From Sphaerolaimus hirsutus (taxonomy: Eukaryota > Nematoda > Chromadorea > Monhysterida > Sphaerolaimidae), in contig OZ038457.1 of NCBI GenBank assembly GCA_964036195.1, positions 21,355,147 through 21,419,146 on the forward strand: a DNA stretch of 64,000 bases, in the 5' to 3' direction. Position 1 is the stretch's first letter; each line of letters begins with the position of its first letter. Positions 50,229-61,286 of this stretch are shown in pieces. A program made the translations under genes and the position numbers. A model generated the notes under the pieces. The model was not told the DNA's origin and made no database searches. It saw only the letters and a program-made list of their open reading frames with translations.

Positions 50229-52349
50229 CTGCGCAGTGTTGAGAAGAGTTGGGCCTACACACACTAGTTGACAAGGACACCAAATGTCAACTGGTTCCCA
50301 TCCTGATTCAAAGCTTCAATTCAAAGTTACTAATCAGCAAGTTTTTTATTGGGTTTCGGAACCAGTTGACATTCGGCGTGCTTGTCAACTGGTGGCAGTC
50401 TCAAGCCCTGTAAAGTGTAAAGTCAAGTGTCAAATGTAAAGTCAAGTGCAAAGTAAACTGTCAATTGTCATGCAAAGTTCAGTAATAAAATCTTTTCTTT
50501 TTTGTTGCAATTTCTTTACAGGGCTTCGTGCGCTTACATGTTTCGAGTAGCACACTCCACGGCGTCGACTTTTTGTTATCTTCAGGCACGTGACATTTGA
50601 GAAATTTTAATTTTCCTTGTTGTAAACACTGGATGCGGGACGGTGGGACCCTAGCCTAGAGTGTTTAAAGCTACCGTATTTCCTCAAAATACCCCCAGGG
50701 GGTTTATTTTTTCAGAGTGGAAATTTTGAAGGGGGGGGGTTATTATTTCGTCAGAAATTTTCGGGAAAGTCATACTAAAGAAGACGCTTTTTCATACCCA
50801 AAACCGGTTATAAACGTGACCAAATAGGGTATAAGGACATAACAGGGACGTAAACGTACATCGCTACACAAACTAGCGTATAGGTATACCTAACTGCGAT
50901 GCAAAATTGTCGCAATAAATACATCATGTTCCTTGCATACATGATGTACCTTATTCCAAAGGGGGGGGGGTATTTTTTCCTCAGCTCGAAAACACCTGGG
51001 GGTATTTCGAGGGGGCCACGTGGGAATTATTCGAGGGTTACCGGTACTCTTGCAACTTTTTGCAGACACAGAATGCCCAAAACTCACGCGAACAACAAAA
51101 TCCGACCGCAGTTGACAACCCCATCAGTATGCAAAAGAAACATCCAATAAAATGACATCCCGGTGACGGGTGAAAAAGAAAAAATAGACCCTCCACCATA
51201 CTGCAAGCCTCAATTTCGTTCAATGCCATTCTGAGAGGCAGTCCCGCACCATGTAAAATCTAACAATTGAAATAAAAAGAATTTTTTTATTATTTTACCA
51301 TAAATCCATCCATAAATTTATTGAATAAAATCTTGTGATAAATTTCGTAATTAATCATTCTATAGTAAAAACGAAATATTATGTAGGTGCATAATTTTTG
51401 GTTCATTATTCAGATGGGTTATGGTTTGTTTCCATAAGGTCTCCATAAGTGTGCTGTCCGCCAAGTATACTGGAAATTTTTTCAGTTCACATGACATTTG
51501 ACTAATTTGCATGGTATTAATTTACATGACGTTAGACATTTTACAGGGCGCGGGACTGCTACCTGGGAAATATTTTCGGGTGTTTTGGTTGAAAAGTTGT
51601 GAGTTTATTAGTGGGTTCTCAGCGCAATTTATTCAACGAAAACATGAGAAGTGCGATGTTTGAAGAGACTGGTTACCAAAACGTTTTTTTTGTTTGTCGA
51701 TGCGGTGTTTATTGGATTTAAGTGACGATTACATTGCGCTCACTTCATAATGAATAATAATCATTATGAAATCACATAATTTTTCCTAAAGCAGTGCTGT
51801 AAAAAAATACAAGCGGGCAAAAAAGCACAAAAAAATCTCCATTACAAAACTATTTCAAAAAACCAGGAATGGATGAGATACAGTGTGGTTCATATTGCGG
51901 TAATTTTTCAATGACCAGCTCCACAACATTCTGGGAAAATGGGTCTAATTCCAATATATTTAGACTGAAAAATACCCAAAATGTTGAAGTTCTGTCGCAC
52001 AAACGCCAATGGGCAGCCTCAAGTATACCAGGGTCGAAATTCAATTAACCCGATACGCTTTTCGGGTGGCAAAGTCACCAAATAACTATACAGTAACAGA
52101 TTACAGAATCGGGGAGCATAAGAATCTCAAAAACGAGTCGGGCTAATAAAATTTCGAGCTACACAATTTCAATTCACGCAAAAATACAAAAAAAAACAGC
52201 AGGACATCCGCGAAACCGATGTCTGCAGCACGGCAAAAAGACAGCGAAAAAATCAAAGAATTTCAATCGTTTTATCATCACTGTTGTCCTCTCAGAGCGG
52301 AAAAAAATTGGCGGAAAATCACAAAAAATGTCAAAATGTAAAATGTCAT
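50229..52349. other. Stretch between the unidentified gene and beta-tubulin: transposon copies
   Basis: Holds a family-H element (50265-50400), a truncated family-A copy (50391-50525), a family-C element (50670-51050) and a larger family-A copy with CTG flanks (51234-51562) containing a block shared with 54265-54470 and 56585-56700. From 51563 to 52349 it is AT-rich with no gene seen. The 5' exons of the unidentified gene may lie here; a 63-codon hydrophobic frame at 51229-51038 (minus) is a weak candidate only. Confidence 0.5.
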
Positions 52350-54751
<2,402 letters not shown>

Positions 54752-55411
54752 CTGCAATGGGGGGGGGGTTGTTTGAGGGTGAGGGTCGTTTTTTTGATTG
54801 GAATCAGTTGAAATGAATCAAGTGTCATCGCGAGTTACCTATTTGTGTTGTACTGTATTTATGGTAATTTTGTATAAAAATGTAATTGTTACTGTATTTC
54901 ACAAGTCCGTTCACGTAGGCGTCAGCCCTCAATACACCCAAATTTATTGTGCCTGTAAACACTAGTTTTCTACCAAAATTTGAAAAAATTGGAAAACTGT
55001 AAGCTTTGAACGCATTTGAGTTACCCGAATCAATTAATTTTTTTCTCCATCAACGATAGTTGACAGACATCTTATTATGGTAAACTGAAATATCCTAAAT
55101 TCTTGTAGAAATCTTCTATCTCTAGGGTCATTAAAATAACGTACGCAATTTTTTTAATAGATATATTCATGTACATATTCACATTTAACGTGTTCTGCAA
55201 AAAGCAAGCATCCCAAAAAAAGCATCACCCCCCAATCCTCCAAAACATTTCACATATAGAGCAAACTGCATTTGCATGGCACTACTTCAAAAGCGCACGC
55301 AGTGCTCCGCGGGCGAAAGCGCTCAAACCCCAAGTCCATTATTCACTCGGAACAAACTGCATGGAAAGCAAAACAGAGGGATGTCTGGATTCGATTGTAA
55401 CTGTGGTCAAG

Positions 55412-55862
55412 CCAGGACGTACGCAGGGGGGGGGGGCGGGGGGGGGGGGCGGCCGCACCCCCCCGTTCCCGGGCCGGACAGAAAAATTTGCCAGAAATGG
55501 CACTCTTCTGAGGCGAATTTGTGGGCACTTTAAAAATTTTTTTGCGCGCGAACGCGCACATCGCCACTGCATTCTTTAATATGTATTTTCAGGTGTCAAA
55601 TTGCATTCTAAAGCATCCAACAGTGCCAAAAGTTGTCCTAGTACCATACATATAGGTATAAATAGATACCTATATAGTAGACGTTGGCGTCAACGCCAAC
55701 GCCAATACTGCCATGGCGCTGGCGCCTACAAATGACGCCAGCGCCATGGCTTCATTCCTTTACTATAGGGCAATATTTTAGGGGGGGGCGCCGGCCCCCC
55801 CGTTCGCCGGGCTCCGTATACAATCCGCCCCCCCCCGCTCAAAAATCCTGCGTACGTCCCTG
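55412..55862. mobile_element. hAT-like element with 8-bp TGGTCAAG duplication
   Basis: Starts CCAGGACGTACGCAGGGGGG and ends AAAAATCCTGCGTACGTCCCTG. Flanked by TGGTCAAG at 55404-55411 and 55863-55870. A GGCGCCATGGCG block (55685-55755) is nested in it. Same family as 26223-26626. Confidence 0.85.
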
Positions 55863-56719
55863 TGGTCAAGTGACAAGTGAAATGTCCAGTCAATTGTTGA
55901 AGTGAATTTTTTCGCTAAGTGTTGCGAGTAGGGTGTCGATTTTCGTTTTTCCATTTTCTGTTATTTTACAATTTTACGTTTTATCTCCCGCATTTTTACC
56001 CATTTTGATTTTTCTCGTGGATATTTTCAACTTAAATTTGCAGCCAAACCAACTCGTAGCGGCTTTCGGCTGTTAAAACTACCCATACCTCGACTTGACA
56101 AAAAAAGAAACTGGTCCCTGAGAATAGCACCCATCCATTTCATTTGTACCATGAAACGAGCGGCCAACATTTTGCACTCGCACTAAAATCGAACCAAATG
56201 CAATGTATCCCAATTTCAGCAAAGATCCCCCCCGCCCCATTCTATAAATGTTTGCATACAAAGATGGATGGAATGCACTGTCCCAAGGCATAAAACCAAT
56301 TTTTGGATGTCATTTTTCTTTCATCTGTCACGTTGGCATTTTTGACTTTTTGTTTTAGAGCCCAAATGTTCGGTCGCAGTCGCGTTTGAGTGACAAAAAT
56401 GGGACAAATGCTCAAAACACACTGCAAAATTCTCTAGATCGATCCGTTTTTTCCCCGCTTCTCTAGGGAACAAAATATACACGTAAATAAAGCTCCCAGG
56501 GCCTGGTTTATTTTGAGGCAAATAGAAATAGGTAGTTACAAAATCAAATTAAAAGTGAGAGACATTTTACAAGTAAAAACTTTTTTATACTCGGCGGACA
56601 GCACAGTTAGTATGGAAACCTACCATAATTTAACGAATAAAATCTTGTGATAAATTTCGTAATTTATTATTCCATAGTAAAAAGGAAATATTATGACGAA
56701 ACAACTGTATAATTTTTGG

Positions 56720-57001
56720 CAGGGGTCTCCTAGGGGGGGGGGCCTGGGGGGGGGGGGCTGCCCCCCCCCCAAATCGGCCAGCTATTTATCTATCCCGGAG
56801 GCCGCTCAGCTATCTATCTATCCCGAGGCAAAATTTTTGGCTACTACCCCCAAAGACCCCCCCCCCCAAATCGCTCAGCTATCTATCTATCTGGAGTGGT
56901 TTTTGAGAAATTTTGCCCCAATTTTCGCTCAAAATCACCAATTTTCGCACCTTTTTATAGTTTTTCACCTTCAAAATCGTGCTTTCCGGCTATATACATG
57001 G
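56720..57001. mobile_element. hAT family-E copy interrupted by the BEL/Pao insertion
   Basis: Begins CAGGGGTCTCCTAGGGGGG and follows the 18292-18802 copy closely through TTTTTCACCTTCAAAATCGT and GTGCTTTCCGGCTA. It then breaks off at TACATGG exactly where the LTR starts. The remaining part of this copy should lie on the far side of the retrotransposon, beyond the window. Confidence 0.75.
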
Positions 57002-57463
57002 TGTAAAGTTTCACACTATTTGGGGTTAATTTTCCTGCGTTCTACAGTGCGGAAACCTTAGCTTTTATTCAGATATTTATTCAAGTTGTTTTTGGTTTAT
57101 ATTTTATTTCTATCAAACAAAGTAATCATTTAATTCAGAAATCAGTAGTCGTAGACTGGGGCGTTCTTTAGGCAAGAACGGCCTTACATATGGGCGATTT
57201 AACCTTCAAACGCGAGCAAATTGCTTATTATGTCTACTTTAAAGCAAATATCAGGTTTTGCACCTGTCGCATGTCGTTAGAAAACGGGTTGACATAAAGA
57301 ATTATAAAGATTAATAAAAACATAGATTAAATGTTATGAATGTCATTACTTTTATCACCCGTTGTTTACAGCAGGCAAGAAAAGGCAAATATTTCTAAGT
57401 GAAATAAAAACTATTCAAGTGAAACAAAAATGCAGGTTACGGTAAATTAGGCGGAACCGCACA
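57002..57463 (-). repeat. 3' long terminal repeat of the BEL/Pao element
   Basis: 462 bases. On the minus strand it starts TGTGCGGTTCCGCC straight after the polypurine tract GGGGAG and ends CTTTACA (TG...CA). It contains AATAAA (57103-57108 on the minus strand). The outer end sits exactly where homology to the hAT host copy stops. The boundary cannot be checked against the 5' LTR, which is outside the window. Confidence 0.75.
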
Positions 57464-57552
57464 CTCCCCAGAAATTAAAGAAAAATTTTAAAATCACAAA
57501 TTTAAAATTTTACATTTAATTAAAAAGAGGCTTTACGAATAAAAAAGAGGTA

Positions 57553-58217
57553 TCATTCGGGGGGCAGCAAATCATCGGTGGCAGCTCCATTGGTCCCATC
57601 CGTCTCCATAGGCTCTGTGTTGTTATTGTTGTTATCGGAAGAGCCTGTTGTAGAGCTCGTGCTCGAGCTACACTCACCGTCAGACGATGGGGTCGGGGTT
57701 CTTTTCTTCGACTTTTCACGGCTCTTCTTTGCAGGAAGATTTGGAGCTTTCCCACCGACGCATGTTGTCCCCAGTGTTGTTGTTGTTTTCTGGAAGTGAA
57801 AATCATTGATGCTCAAGGGCTTGTTATTTGTCGTAGCCTTGGCCTCAATATTGTCAATGATATCATTGATTCGGTGCTGTTGGCCAACCTTCGGCTGTTT
57901 GTTGTCAGCCTGGCCGTCTGTGTCGTTGGTGTCGTCATTGTCATGGCTCCGAGATGTTGTAGACCTTCTGTCCCTTCGGCGTCGGGAGGAGGGGGACCTC
58001 CTTGACCGAGACCGGTGATGTCTTGGCGGAGTCCTGGGCTCTGGAGGAGGTGGTGTGCGTGGCCCTCGTCGTGTTGGTTCGCACACTTCTCGGTGGTGGC
58101 TGCGGCTGCGCTTCCTGAGGTCCTCTGGTGCGCTCGCCAAGCGTTTAACCGGGCGCGAAGTCGTGTTGTAGAACACGCGAGCTTCGGCATGACGGCGCGG
58201 CCCGTAACTGCTCGCCA
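57553..58217 (-). CDS. RS-rich frame overlapping the envelope tail; no ATG, behind a splice acceptor
   Basis: About 220 codons in a different frame from the envelope-like ORF, overlapping its last 400 bases and extending about 260 bases further. Composition is striking: Arg-Ser dipeptides and Arg blocks (RKRSRSHHRE, RSRSRRSPSSRRRRDRRS), then Asp/Asn-rich, then Lys-rich (KKSREKSKKR) and Ser/Thr/Asn-rich, ending in an acidic ATDDLLPPE. The frame has no ATG near its start (first codon GTG), but TTTATATTTGCAG lies directly before 58217, a good 3' splice site. I infer it may be a spliced accessory protein or an alternative tail of the envelope protein. Arg/Ser-rich small proteins of retroviruses (for example Rev/Rex) are a loose parallel only. 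Confidence 0.5.
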
Positions 58218-61200
58218 CTGCAAATATAAATAGATACAGTAGCCTATCACCACAATTATTAATATTATTATTACGACATTCACTGTTGTTTGTAATGGCC
58301 CAGTCAGCAAGATGTCTAGCGCCGAAGCACTTCCTTCTGCTGTTCCGCTTACTATGTGTCCTAACTCTTTACCTACACCCTCAAAGTAGGCTCCAACCCC
58401 TTGCCCTATTCCAGCCACAAAGGCCTGGATAGCCTTGGGGTCGTTTGACATGGTTGAGAAATATTGTACAGTTTTGTCTAATTTTTTCTCAATGTTGTGT
58501 AGTTTGTTGAACTGATGTCGTGCGGCTGTTATGCTGAACGCTACGTCTGTCATAGTATGACTTGGCATTCCAGTGACGTTCAAATGGAAGGGGCTCCAAG
58601 TCCCGTTCCAGATGAGTTCCAGAGGGAGTTTTGTCACATGCAAATTTGTTGGTCCATTTTCGTTTGCCCATTTGTCGTTTCTCAGCATGTAATATTTATG
58701 ATCTTTATAATGACAATTTTCCTCAGGTGATTGTGTAATAAGGTCGCTTCCTCCTGGGGACACGAACATGATGTGCCTGTGTCCCGGAAGTCTCACTGGC
58801 AAGAATCTATAGCATGTGTCGTTTATTTTGTGGTTGAAGTAAATATGTTCTGGTGTCACTGTTTGGCATTCCCAGAACATTAGTACGTCTCCATGCCATT
58901 CTGCGTAGATGTTGTTGCGGCCCAATAGGGCTCTCAATCCCAAAGTGGGGTTCAGTGTTATGAATTGATTGATTATGTTAATTTGGTTTTGTCTCAAATA
59001 ACATAATTGTTGCCATATCATAGAGAATTGTTGTTTTTCCAAGCTTGCAATTTTGTATATAACATATTGTCTTTGTTCCGTTCTGAAATATTTCAGATTT
59101 ACGGAATTGATCTGTTGTGCGGTCATGCTGTCTTCTTTTGATTTTGCAAATTCGATGAACGTCGATCCCTGCTCTGTATATTTTGCATGTTCGGGGACGC
59201 ATTCCGAATTCTCTGGTCTCTCCTTTTGTATCGTTATTGTGAAGGCTGCTTGTAATTGTTGTATGACAATGTGTCGTTCGGATATCTGAGCTTCAAAATT
59301 TCCGAAATTTTCATATGCGCATTGTCCTTCAAATTTTGTAGCGTCCCACACCGACACTGCATTATCACTGTCAAAGCAGTAACCCGCGGCTGGTGCGCAG
59401 TGCGACAGATCTTGAATTTCCGAGACAATGCGTTTGCCGTCTAAACTTGCTACTGTGCCGATTTCTATATGAAAATTTATCACTTCATTTGTGAAATTTC
59501 GACAAAAGTAGCAATATTGTATTGTTAAGGTGTTGTTTGTGCTCCATAAAGCTTTATTGACTTGTGTCAAATTTTGTTCTTTCCACCTTTTTGTTTCCAT
59601 CGCTTTCATGCATTCAGACAAGGTCACGACTCTGTTGTTTAGAATTTCCGGCGGCAGCATTGCTTTGCCTCCCACCAGGCTCATGTATGTGATTATTGCG
59701 TGTTGTTGTTCATAACACCGGTATACTTGTGTTTGTTGTGGTTCCGTCTTCAGCGCCCACACTCTCACTCCTTGTTTGGTTATCTTTTGTGGTTCAGGGA
59801 AGTGACAGTTGACTGTTTTCGGGATTTGTACCGGGTGTCCTGTCCTTGTTTTATGGCACACATTGTAATTTCTGTTGTATTTATTTATCCATGTTTGTTG
59901 TTCTGCATTGGCTGCCATGACGTTTGCCGCCGTGACTATTGCCATTGTCGCCCAGAACGCATATGAGCCTGCGTATCTGCACCCTCGTTTCGGTCTTTCT
60001 TTGATGGGTGATGTTTCATTCTTTTGTTTAGAACTTTGTTGTGTATTTTCATTTTCATCTTTTTTCATGTTTTCTCGTTCTTGATATTTTCCACTAATTT
60101 CAAGTGGGCACAGCTGTGTTGGTGACCTTTCTATTTCTCTTTGAGTGTTTGTTTTCAAGGTCACGCTTCTAATTTTGTTGTCGGTCGATCTGTTCACTTT
60201 TGTTATCTTTCCCATTTGCCATGCTCCTCTCGGCATCTTGTCATGTTGTACGAGCACAACCTGTCCCACTATTGGTTCTTCTTTCACTTTTCCTCTGTTG
60301 TTTATTTTCCTTGTTGTCCCTCTTAGCATATCCACATATCCTTTGGACCATGCATTCCATAATTTTTCTCTGTTGTCACTTATTGTTTGCCATAACTGCA
60401 TCATGTCGTCTCTTTCTTTTTCATTGATTGTTGTAAGTTCAATTTTATCCATGCATGTTATTTTTTCATTTTTATCCAAATTTTCTTCCACTCCGTCAGG
60501 GGGGGTTCCCCACAGAAAATGGACGGGGCGGAGAATTTTTGCTGAAATGTCGTCATTCGATACGTAGGTAATTGGCCTGGTGTTGACAGCGAATTCTATG
60601 TCTAGAATTACTGTATGTATTTCTTTCCATGTTAACAATCGGCGCCCGCTCGCTTTCTTTAAGAGATTTTTTACGAGGCCGATCATGCGCTCATACACAC
60701 CTCCTTGCCATGGGCAGGTTGCTGTTGTAAATCTCCATTTTATTTCTGGAACTGATTTTGCGCAAGTTTTAAATGCTCCCGCATTGTCAGACCAGATGGA
60801 CTTCGGCATGCCTCTCCTGCAGAAGAAGCGTTGTAAAGCCATTAGGGTGTCATTTGTCGCTACTGTGTCAGCGAATTCTAGATGTACAGCTCTCGTTGAA
60901 AAGCATGTAATCAGAAGTATATGAAATTTGTGCCTTTCATTGTTGTGCATGTATTGTAGCGGCCCCATGTAATCAATGCCGCAGTGTTGAAAGGGTTTTA
61001 TTTTGGCTTGTAATCTTGTTATTGGCAGCGTGTGAAAATCTGGCATCGCGAACGTGCCTCCCGTTGCTTTTCGGCATGTTGTGCATTTTCTGAGTTCCGA
61101 AGCAACTGTTCTTCGGCCGTCCGGTATCCAGCATTGTTCTCTTATTTCTGCTAGTGTGTGCACTGCCCCTTCATGTTGTACATATTTGTGGTAATGATTT

Positions 61201-61244
61201 ATTACTAGTGTTGTCAGGTATGCATGTTTCGGAAGATAGTACAA
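57813..61244 (-). CDS. BEL/Pao integrase followed in frame by an envelope-like glycoprotein
   Basis: 1143-codon frame counted from a TTG; it is the same frame as the RT ORF upstream, separated only by TGA 61287-61289. Residues 1-60: zinc-binding HHCC (HYHKYVQH, CTTC). Residues 85-190: integrase core with D91 (CGIDYMGP), D153 (WSDNAG) and E185 (GGVYER). A short C-terminal DNA-binding region follows to about 400. From about 415: a basic RPKR site, a hydrophobic stretch (FWATMAIVTAANVMAA) fitting a signal segment, a roughly 550-residue Cys-containing ectodomain with several N-glycosylation sequons (NLT, NNT, NFT, NGT, NVT), a Gly-rich pre-membrane segment (GIGQGVGAYFEGVG), a membrane helix (VNVVIIILIIVVIGYCIYLY) and a tail. 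The Gly-rich segment before the membrane helix recalls gB-like (class III) fusion proteins reported for Tas of Ascaris; that is my impression, not a search result. Confidence 0.85.
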   Translation of the reverse strand: MYYLPKHAYLTTLVINHYHKYVQHEGAVHTLAEIREQCWIPDGRRTVASELRKCTTCRKATGGTFAMPDFHTLPITRLQAKIKPFQHCGIDYMGPLQYMHNNERHKFHILLITCFSTRAVHLEFADTVATNDTLMALQRFFCRRGMPKSIWSDNAGAFKTCAKSVPEIKWRFTTATCPWQGGVYERMIGLVKNLLKKASGRRLLTWKEIHTVILDIEFAVNTRPITYVSNDDISAKILRPVHFLWGTPPDGVEENLDKNEKITCMDKIELTTINEKERDDMMQLWQTISDNREKLWNAWSKGYVDMLRGTTRKINNRGKVKEEPIVGQVVLVQHDKMPRGAWQMGKITKVNRSTDNKIRSVTLKTNTQREIERSPTQLCPLEISGKYQERENMKKDENENTQQSSKQKNETSPIKERPKRGCRYAGSYAFWATMAIVTAANVMAANAEQQTWINKYNRNYNVCHKTRTGHPVQIPKTVNCHFPEPQKITKQGVRVWALKTEPQQTQVYRCYEQQHAIITYMSLVGGKAMLPPEILNNRVVTLSECMKAMETKRWKEQNLTQVNKALWSTNNTLTIQYCYFCRNFTNEVINFHIEIGTVASLDGKRIVSEIQDLSHCAPAAGYCFDSDNAVSVWDATKFEGQCAYENFGNFEAQISERHIVIQQLQAAFTITIQKERPENSECVPEHAKYTEQGSTFIEFAKSKEDSMTAQQINSVNLKYFRTEQRQYVIYKIASLEKQQFSMIWQQLCYLRQNQINIINQFITLNPTLGLRALLGRNNIYAEWHGDVLMFWECQTVTPEHIYFNHKINDTCYRFLPVRLPGHRHIMFVSPGGSDLITQSPEENCHYKDHKYYMLRNDKWANENGPTNLHVTKLPLELIWNGTWSPFHLNVTGMPSHTMTDVAFSITAARHQFNKLHNIEKKLDKTVQYFSTMSNDPKAIQAFVAGIGQGVGAYFEGVGKELGHIVSGTAEGSASALDILLTGPLQTTVNVVIIILIIVVIGYCIYLYLQWRAVTGRAVMPKLACSTTRLRARLNAWRAHQRTSGSAAAATTEKCANQHDEGHAHHLLQSPGLRQDITGLGQGGPPPPDAEGTEGLQHLGAMTMTTPTTQTARLTTNSRRLANSTESMISLTILRPRLRQITSP

Positions 61245-61286
61245 TACTATCGGGACTCTGTCTGCATCCTTTGGTAGTCTTGTTAC

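Larger units (their letters stand above)
54752..57001. other. Upstream of the visible tubulin exons: hAT copies, no gene
   Basis: Contains an intact small hAT-like element (55412-55862), a family-J piece (56585-56700) and a hAT family-E fragment (56720-57001) cut by the retrotransposon. The rest (54830-55400, 55871-56580) shows no exon of tubulin or any other gene. Confidence 0.55.

Noticed and set aside
51038-51229. 63-codon hydrophobic minus-strand ORF as the first exon of the unidentified gene
   Set aside because: A plausible Met and membrane-like stretch, but no supported join to a downstream exon; kept only as a weak possibility.
57578-58233. Plus-strand ORFs of 69-73 codons opposite the RS-rich frame
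   Set aside because: Antisense shadows of the retrotransposon ORFs, without their own features.
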